Assembly: GCA_038326725.1 (NCBI GenBank) | Contig: JBBQKI010000009.1 | Location: 1-64,000 of the forward strand | DNA length: 64,000 bases | Direction of reading: 5' to 3' | Source of the DNA: JBBQKI01 sp038326725 | GTDB lineage: Bacteria > Bacteroidota > Bacteroidia > Flavobacteriales > Flavobacteriaceae | Part shown: positions 17,208 through 24,883 of the stretch, piece by piece | How the letters are laid out: each line of letters begins with the position of its first letter | Position numbering within the stretch: the stretch's first letter is position 1 | Translations under genes and position numbers: made by a program | The notes under the pieces: generated by a model | Told to the model about the DNA's origin: nothing | The model's database searches: none | Seen by the model: only the letters and a program-made list of their open reading frames with translations

Positions 17208-18479
17208 TCAACTTTTCAAAAGCGCGTTCCCTATCGCGCATTGCAAACATTTGTTTTTGTCGCAGTATTCATTTTTAAGCTGCAATAAAGCCTGCGAATG
17301 AAAGGAATTTTTTGAAACCCGTCGAAGCATATTATATTTACTAATGATTGAGTTTTCCTCCGAAGCAATTTCTGAAGCAAGCGTAAACAATTCATCGGTA
17401 TTATCTTTTCCCAATTGGGCGGCGTAACAAAATTTGATTGGGATGAGGGTGTTTATGACTAACAAATCGATGAAGTTTTTTGACAGCTGTTTTCTTTTTT
17501 CCAAAGTGGAAAGGCCGAAATTATAATGCGTATCCCAATATTCACTAGCAGCTTTTTTAAAAAGGGAATAAAAACCGTCCAGTTTTTTAATTGAAATGAT
17601 TTCAGAAAATAGGTTCTGACTTTCCGAATATAACACAGCAAGTTGGGAAAGACGCAATGTTGGGAAATTTGGCGGCCGCAATCTGAAGAATTTTGTACGC
17701 GCTACAGCTTCGTTACTCAAATTGAATTTGTGCCTTAAATAGTTATAATTGTTTTCAAGTAGCTCAAAATAGCCGTCTTCCTTTTTTTCTTCTAACAGTC
17801 CCGCTTGTCCAAAAAAGAGCGATTCCAAATCAAATTGGCTTTGGGCACATTTTTTCACCACCGAAAAATCAATGGATTTCGCCATGCTGAAAAACGCTTC
17901 GCCGTTCACTATCAAACCAAAATTTTTAGAAAGCATTTGAAACAATAGGGCTTCCCAATGATTTTGAGAGGCTTTTAATTCGGTTAACAACAATTCGCTT
18001 TTTTTCTGCAACCGTTCGATGTATAAATTTTCCAGCCAGTTTTCCAAAATAAAATCATCAATTGTCGCGAATTCACCTTCACAATTTATCCATTTTTGTT
18101 CTTTTGAAAATAATTTGTAATAACCCGACAGGGTCTCCTTTGATACCAAATTCCTGATTTCCAAAGTGGGAATTATTGTAGCATCTTTCCGAAAAATTTC
18201 GGCATCGTGCTCCCACACCACATGAAGGATTACATTTTCATATGCAGTATCCCGCTCGTGAAAGTGTGCATACCAATCCGAGGATTTTAAATGAATTTCA
18301 ACATTTCCAGCCCAAACTTGCCCGTTTAGATTTATTTTGGCGTTAAAAAAGTCCGGCCCTGAATTTTGATTGTGTTGCCCTGGCGAAAGCACAAGCAATT
18401 CCTCAGAACCAGTTGTGGAAAAATTAGGGGAAGAAAATTTCTGAAACTTCCAAATATAGTGCAGGAATTCCTCTTTCAT
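17208..18479 (-). CDS. DUF2851 family protein
   Basis: 423 residues, complete for the family. It begins MKEEFLHYIWKFQKF and contains GQHNQNSGPDFFNAKI and WAGNVEIHLKSSDWYAH, the conserved N-terminal block; HVVWEHD follows. The C-terminus has a cysteine cluster (CDKNKCLQCAIG). The N-terminal pattern resembles nuclease-like folds, but no activity is established. Cytosolic, no signal peptide or membrane helix. It precedes the PspC gene. Confidence 0.85.
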   Translation of the reverse strand: MKEEFLHYIWKFQKFSSPNFSTTGSEELLVLSPGQHNQNSGPDFFNAKINLNGQVWAGNVEIHLKSSDWYAHFHERDTAYENVILHVVWEHDAEIFRKDATIIPTLEIRNLVSKETLSGYYKLFSKEQKWINCEGEFATIDDFILENWLENLYIERLQKKSELLLTELKASQNHWEALLFQMLSKNFGLIVNGEAFFSMAKSIDFSVVKKCAQSQFDLESLFFGQAGLLEEKKEDGYFELLENNYNYLRHKFNLSNEAVARTKFFRLRPPNFPTLRLSQLAVLYSESQNLFSEIISIKKLDGFYSLFKKAASEYWDTHYNFGLSTLEKRKQLSKNFIDLLVINTLIPIKFCYAAQLGKDNTDELFTLASEIASEENSIISKYNMLRRVSKNSFHSQALLQLKNEYCDKNKCLQCAIGNALLKS

Positions 18480-18542
18480 CTTTACAGAATTTTAGAGGGG
18501 AGTCTTTAAATAAAATTAAGGGAGCAGTAAATATAAGAAGAA

Positions 18543-18932
18543 TTAGACATTTTCTTCCGTAACCGGGGGTTTCATTTTAGCATTTGTTTGAGAAGGACTT
18601 GTCTTTTTTTCGGGAAGGTTAACTGTATATAATATGCGGTTCCATTTGTACAATTTACGGTTTAATAAAATAAACCTGCCAATCCCAATTACCAGAAAAA
18701 CAACGCAGGTTATCAATGCAGCGTAACCCACCCAAATAATGTTTTCGAATTCTTTCAACTGAAGCAAGGCCAACCCCCCCAAAAGCAAATACAACGAAGC
18801 ACCAATGTAGGCCAGCAATGTACGCTCGTTCGCCAATTTAGTGCGCTCCAATGCCAGTATTTCATTAGTGTTTTCAGGAATGGGTTTTGTTCGTAGAAAC
18901 CTGAACAATTGTTGCCCGCTGTTTTTTATCAT
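18543..18932 (-). CDS. DUF202 membrane protein
   Basis: 129 residues. ILALERTKLANERTLLAYIGASLYL is the DUF202 signature, followed by three hydrophobic segments (about 38-58, 65-88 and perhaps 90-105). Function unknown. A perfect -7 box TAATTTTG ends only 4 bases before the ATG, so the transcript may have almost no leader. Confidence 0.8.
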   Translation of the reverse strand: MIKNSGQQLFRFLRTKPIPENTNEILALERTKLANERTLLAYIGASLYLLLGGLALLQLKEFENIIWVGYAALITCVVFLVIGIGRFILLNRKLYKWNRILYTVNLPEKKTSPSQTNAKMKPPVTEENV

Positions 18933-18936
18933 ACAG

Positions 18937-18944
18937 CAAAATTA
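18937..18944 (-). promoter_or_regulatory. -7 box next to the DUF202 start
   Basis: TAATTTTG on the minus strand matches TAnnTTTG; only CTGT separates it from the ATG. No TTG at the usual distance upstream. Confidence 0.4.
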
Positions 18945-19023
18945 TGGAAATGCCTTTTAAATCACGAATTTTTTAGCAACCCTTTCAAAGTTTGAAATCC
19001 TGAAAGGGTTATTCATAGAAAAA

Positions 19024-20004
19024 CTATTCTATATAACCCATTTTTTTCATCCATTCGTCATTGTACATTTTGCCCACATAACGGCTTCCGTGATCGTGAA
19101 AAAGCACAACCACAACATCATCCTTTGTAAAATGTTTTTTTAGCTGAAGTAATCCTTTTATAGCCGCACCAGCAGAATTTCCCAAAAAGAATCCTTCTTC
19201 CTTTGCAAGTTTTTGTGTATAAACGGCAGCGTCTTTATCTGTTACTTTCGTAAACCCGTCAATAATATTAAAGTTGATGTTTTTTGGAAGGAAGTCCTCG
19301 CCAATCCCCTCGGTAACGTAGGGATATATTTCTTGTTTATCGAAGATTCCCGTTTCGTGATATTTCGCTAAAACACTGCCGAAAGTATCGATACCCCAAA
19401 TTTTGATGTCTGGGTTTTTTTCCTTTAAATATTTACCCACGCCTGAAATGGTTCCGCCGGTACCCACGCCCACCACAAAATGAGTGATTTTCCCATCGGT
19501 CTGTTTCCAGATTTCTGGGCCGGTGGTTTCGTAATGCGCTTTGGTGTTGCTTAAATTGTCGTATTGGTTCACGTACCAACTATTTGGGATTTCTTCGGAA
19601 AGGCGTTTTGAAGTGGAATAATAGGAACGTGGGTCTTCCGGCTCAACATCGGTGGGGCAAACCACAACCTCGCTGCCCATTGCGCGGAGGATGTCCATTT
19701 TTTCCTTTGATTGTTTGTCGCTGATTACACAAATCAATTTATAACCTTTAATAATAGCAACCAATGCAAGTCCCATACCTGTATTGCCCGATGTGCCTTC
19801 AATAATGGTGCCTCCCGGTTTTAATAAGCCTTGGGCCTCTGCATCTTCCACCATTTTCACAGCCATGCGGTCCTTTACTGAGTTGCCCGGGTTGAAAGTT
19901 TCGTATTTGGCGAGCACCAAAGCTGGAATATCCCCAATTATTTTGTTCATTTTCACCATGGGCGTGCTGCCGATGGTGCCCAATATATTTTCTGCGTAGT
20001 CCAT
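19024..20004 (-). CDS. PLP-dependent cystathionine-synthase/cysteine-synthase family enzyme
   Basis: 326 residues from the ATG at 20004 (MDYAENILGTIGSTPMVK), the normal family start. PLP lysine in NPGNSVKDRMA, phosphate-binding loop EGTSGNTGMGLA, and GVGTGGTISGVG are intact. The GMGLA form and PEDPRSYYSTSKRL region resemble cystathionine beta-synthase more than CysK; there is no C-terminal CBS domain. It would use serine or O-acetylserine with homocysteine or sulfide. No partner gene of a transsulfuration pathway is adjacent. Confidence 0.9.
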   Translation of the reverse strand: MDYAENILGTIGSTPMVKMNKIIGDIPALVLAKYETFNPGNSVKDRMAVKMVEDAEAQGLLKPGGTIIEGTSGNTGMGLALVAIIKGYKLICVISDKQSKEKMDILRAMGSEVVVCPTDVEPEDPRSYYSTSKRLSEEIPNSWYVNQYDNLSNTKAHYETTGPEIWKQTDGKITHFVVGVGTGGTISGVGKYLKEKNPDIKIWGIDTFGSVLAKYHETGIFDKQEIYPYVTEGIGEDFLPKNINFNIIDGFTKVTDKDAAVYTQKLAKEEGFFLGNSAGAAIKGLLQLKKHFTKDDVVVVLFHDHGSRYVGKMYNDEWMKKMGYIE

Positions 20005-20022
20005 TTCGTTTTTTAAGAGGCG

Positions 20023-20030
20023 CAAAGGTA
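20023..20030 (-). promoter_or_regulatory. -7 box of the PLP enzyme gene
   Basis: TACCTTTG on the minus strand, a perfect TAnnTTTG, 18 bases before the chosen ATG at 20004. It supports that start over the upstream ATG at 20040, which would lie outside the transcript. Confidence 0.5.
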
Positions 20031-20069
20031 GGGAGTTCAATTCGGAATTCAGAATTATGAATCATGAAA

Positions 20070-21305
20070 TCACTCAAACCGTATCGCCTTCACAGGGGAA
20101 ATTTTTGCAATAATAAAAGATGGGATCAAAAGCATCAAAAGGCAAAGCAGGAAAGTGCCGGCGTTCAAGATTAAAATATATTCTAAACTAAGATAAACGG
20201 GGGCTTCGGTAACATAATATGTATCAGGGTTCAGCGGGAAAAGACCGGCGTATTTTTGGAGCAGCAACAAGCCGAGACCGATAAAATTCCCCCAAAATAA
20301 CCCGATGCCGATCAAGTACATGGCATTGTACAAAAATATCTTCCGAACACTCCAATCGCTACTACCCAAGGCTTTTAAAATACCAATCATTTGAGTTCGT
20401 TCCAAAATCAAAACCAGTAAGGCAGTAATCATATTGATGCCGGCTACTAAAATCATAATTCCGATAATAAGCACAATGTTGAAATCGAAAAGGTCCAACC
20501 ATTCAAAAATGGAGGCATATTTGTTACGAATGGTTTGAGTGTCCAATGTGCTGCCGGTTTCGTTGTAAACCGCATTGCCGATGCTGTCAATATTATCGAA
20601 ATCCTCCACAAAAACCTCGAAGGCGCCAATTTGGTTTTCGTCCCATTTATTTAGGCGTTGAATATGACGGATGTCGGTAATGATAAATTGCTCATCAAAT
20701 TGCTGAAAGCCGCTATTGTATATTCCAACAATATTAAAACCACGGCTACGAGGGCTTTTAGAGGTTTCATCGTTTAGAAAAAAAGTGGTGATTTTTTCGC
20801 CCAATTTTAAATTCAACCGATTGGCGAGGTATTCAGAAATCAAAATATCTTCGTTCAAATCCGATGAAAAATCGGGTAATTTCCCTTCAATTAAAAATTC
20901 CTCAAAATATTGCCAATCATAATCTTCACCCACACCTTTAACAACCACGCCTTCAAAATCGGTTTCAGTACGGATCACGGCGCCTTTAGAAGCAGTTACC
21001 TGCACATGCTTTATGCCTTCAATGGTTTTAAAAGTGGGGTAAAAATCCTGCTGTTTTGAAATGGGGATTTGGGAATCGTTTGAAAAATTGGTGTCAAAAT
21101 TGGTAATGATTATATCGCCGTTAAAGGCAGAAACTTTTTCCCGAATTTTTTTCTGAAGCCCTACTCCCGTTGCAATGGAAACCAACATCATAATCAATCC
21201 CAAGGCAATTGCCGTAATGGCGATTTTTATTATCGGCGCCGAAATGCTACTTTTATGGTCTTTGGCGGCAATGATGCGGCGGGCGATGAAAAATTCGAAA
21301 TTCAC
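20070..21305 (-). CDS. LolC/LolE-like ABC transporter permease
   Basis: 411 residues from a GTG at 21305 (VNFEFFIARRII), the usual family N-terminus; an open frame runs back to 21410 but would overlap the divergent gene. One N-terminal membrane helix (near 25-45), a long periplasmic MacB-like domain, then three C-terminal helices with ERTQMIGILKALGSSDWSVRKIF, the FtsX signature. It would extract lipoproteins from the inner membrane. Its ATPase is not adjacent. Only 10 bases separate its start from that of the divergent lipoprotein gene. Confidence 0.87.
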   Translation of the reverse strand: MNFEFFIARRIIAAKDHKSSISAPIIKIAITAIALGLIMMLVSIATGVGLQKKIREKVSAFNGDIIITNFDTNFSNDSQIPISKQQDFYPTFKTIEGIKHVQVTASKGAVIRTETDFEGVVVKGVGEDYDWQYFEEFLIEGKLPDFSSDLNEDILISEYLANRLNLKLGEKITTFFLNDETSKSPRSRGFNIVGIYNSGFQQFDEQFIITDIRHIQRLNKWDENQIGAFEVFVEDFDNIDSIGNAVYNETGSTLDTQTIRNKYASIFEWLDLFDFNIVLIIGIMILVAGINMITALLVLILERTQMIGILKALGSSDWSVRKIFLYNAMYLIGIGLFWGNFIGLGLLLLQKYAGLFPLNPDTYYVTEAPVYLSLEYILILNAGTFLLCLLMLLIPSFIIAKISPVKAIRFE

Positions 21306-21315
21306 TGGTTTTAAT

Positions 21316-22548
21316 ATGCGGTTATCCTTTTTCAAAAATACAGTTTTATTGGTCGTTTTGACCATTTTTTCCTGTGGAAGTTCCAATGAGAAAAGCCCCC
21401 TAACCCCCAAAGGGGGAAATGAGGACGGAAGACGGATGACGAATGAGGGAGATGAAATTATTTTGGGTGCGGAGCAGTTTCAACTTTATTCAGAATTACT
21501 GAAAGATAAAAATGTAGGCGTAGTTGCGAATCAGACTTCTTTTTTGGAAAATGAAAACCAGCATCTTGTAGATTTTTTTATTTCAAAAAATATTTCGGTT
21601 TCCAAAGTATTCGCCCCCGAACACGGCTTTCGGGGAAAAGCCGATGCAGGCGAAACAGTAACGGACGGGTTTGATTCAAAAACGGGGCTGCCCATTGTTT
21701 CCCTTTACGGGAATAACAAAAAACCCACCCCCGAACAATTGGCAGGAATAGAAGTGATGGTGTTCGATTTGCAGGATGTGGGCGCAAGGTTTTACACTTA
21801 CATTTCCACTTTGCACTATGTAATGGAAGCCTGTGCCGAAGCAGGAATTCCGCTAATAATCTTCGATCGTCCCAACCCAAACGGACATTATATTGACGGC
21901 CCGGTTTTGGAACGCGAGCACAAAAGTTTTGTGGGAATGCACCCAATTCCCATAGTGCACGGAATGACGATGGGCGAGTATGCCAAAATGATCAATGGGG
22001 AAGGTTGGTTGGAAAATAAAATTCAATGTGATTTGAAGATTATTGAAATGGAAAATTACGACCACCAAACCGAATATTCCCTGCTCATTAAACCATCGCC
22101 CAACCTGCCCAACGATAAAGCCATTAATCTTTATCCGAGTTTGTGTTTTTTTGAAGGCACCACGTTAAGCGAGGGTCGAGGCACCGAAATGCAATTTCAG
22201 GTTTATGGCGCACCATTTCTCCCCAAAGAAAAATATCCTTTTAGTTTTACCCCAAAACCCAATGAAGGTTCAAAAAGCCCAAAGTTTAATGGGCAATTGT
22301 GTTATGGTGAAGATTTGCGGAACACTGAAAAATTAAGCAAAATAAATTTGGAATGGCTGATTGAAGCCTACAACTCATCCGGAAAAAGCAAAGATTTTTT
22401 TATGCCCTTTTTTACCACTTTGGCAGGAACGAAAAAACTGCAACAACAAATTGAAGCAGGATTGACTGCGGAAGAAATCAGAAATTCGTGGAAAGAAGGA
22501 CTTGCGGTTTTTCAGAATATTCGGAAGAAGTATTTGATTTATGAATAA
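21316..22548 (+). CDS. DUF1343/NamZ-like exo-beta-N-acetylmuramidase lipoprotein
   Basis: 410 residues from the ATG at 21316, chosen because MRLSFFKNTVLLVVLTIFSC is a lipoprotein signal with cysteine at 20. The catalytic family DUF1343 (GVVANQTSF, FAPEHGFRGKADAGE, VSLYGNNKKPT, FDLQDVGARFYTY, FDRPNPNG) is complete. NamZ members release terminal MurNAc from peptidoglycan fragments, so a role in wall recycling is likely. Residues about 24-43 (EKSPLTPKGGNEDGRRMTNE) are encoded by a repeat that has invaded the linker after the lipid anchor. Confidence 0.9.
   Translation: MRLSFFKNTVLLVVLTIFSCGSSNEKSPLTPKGGNEDGRRMTNEGDEIILGAEQFQLYSELLKDKNVGVVANQTSFLENENQHLVDFFISKNISVSKVFAPEHGFRGKADAGETVTDGFDSKTGLPIVSLYGNNKKPTPEQLAGIEVMVFDLQDVGARFYTYISTLHYVMEACAEAGIPLIIFDRPNPNGHYIDGPVLEREHKSFVGMHPIPIVHGMTMGEYAKMINGEGWLENKIQCDLKIIEMENYDHQTEYSLLIKPSPNLPNDKAINLYPSLCFFEGTTLSEGRGTEMQFQVYGAPFLPKEKYPFSFTPKPNEGSKSPKFNGQLCYGEDLRNTEKLSKINLEWLIEAYNSSGKSKDFFMPFFTTLAGTKKLQQQIEAGLTAEEIRNSWKEGLAVFQNIRKKYLIYE
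21395..21447 (+). repeat. Dispersed-type repeat inside the NamZ-like gene
   Basis: CCCCCTAACCCCCAAAGGGGG (split at its arms, 21396-21416) is a C/G-armed palindrome followed by a degenerate GACGGA-rich stretch. It has the look of a flavobacterial intergenic repeat and keeps the reading frame open. Confidence 0.5.
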
Positions 22549-22602
22549 AAAAGTTGCAATTGCCAGTTGTAGTCTTTACTGCTAACTGACACAGAATACT
22601 GC

Positions 22603-23097
22603 TTACTTAATCAACCTACGTTTCATCTCCTCCACAATATTAAAAGCTGCAGGACAAATGGCGACGTTCTGCAACGTTAAATTGGAGATTTGTTGAAATT
22701 TCTTTCGGTTGGTGTGTGGGAATTCGCGGCAAGCTTTAGGTCGAACATCATAAATACTACAGAAATTATCCGTTCCCAAAAAGGTGCAGGGAACACTTTT
22801 CAAAACCAAATCATTGTCTTCGTCCATGCGCAAATAGGTCTCGGTGAATTTTTGTTCCTTCATCCGCAAATGTTTCGAAATCCGCTCTACATCTTTATCA
22901 GTAAATAACGGGCCAGTGGTTTTGCAACAATTGGCGCATTTTAGGCAATCGGTTTTTTTGAATTCTTCGTCGTGCAAATCCTGCATCATCAAATCCAGAT
23001 TTTTCGGGGTTTTTTTCTTTAACCCTTCCAAAAACTTTTTGGACTGGTTATGTGTATCTTTGGCCTTCTGCGGAAGGCCTTTAAGGATTTCTTCCAT
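22603..23097 (-). CDS. YkgJ-family cysteine cluster protein
   Basis: 164 residues with the CxxCxxCC cluster at C51, C54, C57 and C58 (CLKCANCCKTTGPLF) and later cysteines in VPCTFLG, FCSIYDVRPKACREFPH. Members of PF03692 bind zinc or an iron-sulfur cluster; substrate unknown. Divergent from the methyltransferase gene, 71 bases apart. Its promoter places the transcript start at or within a few bases of the ATG. Confidence 0.85.
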   Translation of the reverse strand: MEEILKGLPQKAKDTHNQSKKFLEGLKKKTPKNLDLMMQDLHDEEFKKTDCLKCANCCKTTGPLFTDKDVERISKHLRMKEQKFTETYLRMDEDNDLVLKSVPCTFLGTDNFCSIYDVRPKACREFPHTNRKKFQQISNLTLQNVAICPAAFNIVEEMKRRLIK

Positions 23098-23102
23098 AGT
23101 GC

Positions 23103-23132
23103 CAAAATTACGGTTTTAGATTTACGCATCAA
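23103..23132 (-). promoter_or_regulatory. Promoter of the YkgJ gene
   Basis: TTG (23132-23130), 19 bases, TAATTTTG (23110-23103): both elements and the spacing fit the Bacteroidetes consensus exactly. Only GCACT lies between the -7 box and the ATG. Confidence 0.65.
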
Positions 23133-23168
23133 GATTTTGAAAAACAATCCCCAAAATTCGGTTTTAAA

Positions 23169-23882
23169 ATGAAGGACCTCCTCGGCACGGCATTGCTTGA
23201 TTATTTCCACGGAAATTACACCGAAGATATTTTGACGGAAACCAACATTTCCGAAGAAGATGACCTGCCCCTTCCGTATTTTTTCCGGACTTTTACTGAA
23301 ATGCCGAAAATAGAGCAAACCGCATTGCAAACAGCAAAAGGAAAAATATTGGACGTGGGCTGCGGTGCCGGAAGCCACACGCTTTATCTTCAAGAAAAAG
23401 GCTTTGACGTTACTGCCATTGATACTTCAAAAGGCGCTGTAGAAGTTTGCAAACTTAGGGGAGTTAAAAATGTAAAAAACATCGAATTGCTTCAATTGGA
23501 AAATGAAACTTTCGATACCATTTTGTTGCTGATGAACGGCACTGGGATTTTCCAAGAACTGGAAAAAATAGCACTATACCTCGAACATTTAAAAAAGATT
23601 TTAAATCCCGACGGTCAAATTTTAATCGATTCCAGTGATATAAAATATATGTTTGACACTTTCGAAGACGGTGGTATTTTGGTCCCGGCGGACCGGTATT
23701 ACGGCGAACTTACTTTCACAATGAAATATAAAAAAATTCAAAGCGAACCTTTTGACTGGCTCTATTTGGATGAGCATATTTTTGAAAGCGCCTGTCTTGC
23801 TAGCGGTTTAAATTTTGAGGTAATTGAGCGTGGGGAGCATTTTGATTATTTAGCGAGGATAGTTAATAATCAGCAAAATTAG
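23169..23882 (+). CDS. Class I SAM-dependent methyltransferase
   Basis: 237 residues. Motif I ILDVGCGAGSHTLYLQ near residue 57, then VTAIDTSKGAVEV (acidic loop) and FDTILLLMNGTGIF (motif II). Substrate not evident. The N-terminal 45 residues (LLDYFHGNYTEDI) match a common flavobacterial subgroup. Soluble, no signal peptide. Divergent from the YkgJ gene. Confidence 0.85.
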   Translation: MKDLLGTALLDYFHGNYTEDILTETNISEEDDLPLPYFFRTFTEMPKIEQTALQTAKGKILDVGCGAGSHTLYLQEKGFDVTAIDTSKGAVEVCKLRGVKNVKNIELLQLENETFDTILLLMNGTGIFQELEKIALYLEHLKKILNPDGQILIDSSDIKYMFDTFEDGGILVPADRYYGELTFTMKYKKIQSEPFDWLYLDEHIFESACLASGLNFEVIERGEHFDYLARIVNNQQN

Positions 23883-23957
23883 CGGTGGATTCAATTAAGT
23901 TTAAAAACAAATAAATAAAAAAGGCGTTATTGAAACGTTGTAGTTAAAATAATATAT

Positions 23958-24737
23958 ATGAAATTCCCATTAAACAAATTAGTATTAATTTTCATTTCTT
24001 TTTTCTTTTTAAACGCTTGTAAAGACGATGATTCTGGCGATTCGGTAAACGATCCCAAGGCCGAGAACAGGAAAGGTTTGGGCACTTCCGCGGCGGATTT
24101 GCTTTCGGATGATATTTATAAAAAACTCACCGTGGAGTTTGTGTATGCCAACGGCTTTAGACCCACCGAAGAAACCATTACTAATTTTAGGGTTTTTTTA
24201 AATGAAAGGCTAAACAAATCTGAAGCAATTACGATTATTGAAACCGTGATAAATGCACCACAGGGAATGCCTTTTACCATTGAAGAAATCCGTGAAATTG
24301 AAGATGAACATCGTACAATTTATACTGTTGAAGATGAAATAGCAGTATTCGTGTTTTTTGCTAACGGCAATTCCGAAAACGATACCGATACTTCTGTAAC
24401 CCTTGGTACTGCTTATCAAAATACTTCCATAGTTGTGTATGAAAAAACACTGATGGATTTGGTGAATAGCAACCCCACCGCAGACCTTACTGTATTAGAA
24501 ACCAACACGCTAAATCATGAATTTGGACATATTTTAGGGCTGGTTAATATTCAAGATGACGATATCCATACCGAGCACGAGGATACCGGAAACTCAAGAC
24601 ATTGTTTTGTGGAGGATTGCTTAATGTATTTTGAAAGCAACAATACAGCCCGAACTTTGGAACTTATGGGCAGGCAGGCCGCCCCACAACTGGATGAGCT
24701 TTGTATTGCAGATTTGCAGGTGAAGGGGGGGAAATAG
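23958..24737 (+). CDS. Lipoprotein metalloprotease-like (HExxHxxG)
   Basis: 259 residues. Lipoprotein signal ending FFFLNAC with cysteine at 21, so anchored to the envelope. The zinc motif HEFGHILGLVN is at 187-197: H187, E188 and H191 are canonical for metzincins, but the third ligand position (197) is Asn instead of His or Asp. Either a nearby residue (the following NIQDDD stretch) supplies the third ligand or the site is altered. Followed directly by two heptamer repeat arrays. Confidence 0.7.
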   Translation: MKFPLNKLVLIFISFFFLNACKDDDSGDSVNDPKAENRKGLGTSAADLLSDDIYKKLTVEFVYANGFRPTEETITNFRVFLNERLNKSEAITIIETVINAPQGMPFTIEEIREIEDEHRTIYTVEDEIAVFVFFANGNSENDTDTSVTLGTAYQNTSIVVYEKTLMDLVNSNPTADLTVLETNTLNHEFGHILGLVNIQDDDIHTEHEDTGNSRHCFVEDCLMYFESNNTARTLELMGRQAAPQLDELCIADLQVKGGK

Positions 24738-24740
24738 TGG

Positions 24741-24794
24741 GTAGTCTGTAGTCTGTAATCTGTAGTCTGTAGTCTGTAGTCTGTAGTCTGTAGT
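24741..24794 (+). repeat. Heptamer array GTAGTCT, about 7.7 copies
   Basis: Seven head-to-tail copies of GTAGTCT (third copy GTAATCT) plus GTAGT. Starts 3 bases after the metalloprotease stop codon, in the gap between convergent genes. Confidence 0.95.
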
Positions 24795-24800
24795 AAAAAA

Positions 24801-24870
24801 ACATTTTACATTTTACATTTTACATTTTACATTTTACATTTTACATTTTACATTTTACATTTTACATTTT
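24801..24870 (+). repeat. Heptamer array ACATTTT, exactly 10 copies
   Basis: Seventy bases, ten perfect copies of ACATTTT, six bases after the GTAGTCT array and 13 bases before the stop codon of the convergent amidohydrolase gene. Confidence 0.97.
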
Positions 24871-24883
24871 AATTTTTTTTAAA

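Noticed and set aside
24741..24870. CRISPR array
   Set aside because: The repeats are 7-base units with no spacers, and no cas genes are present in the window.
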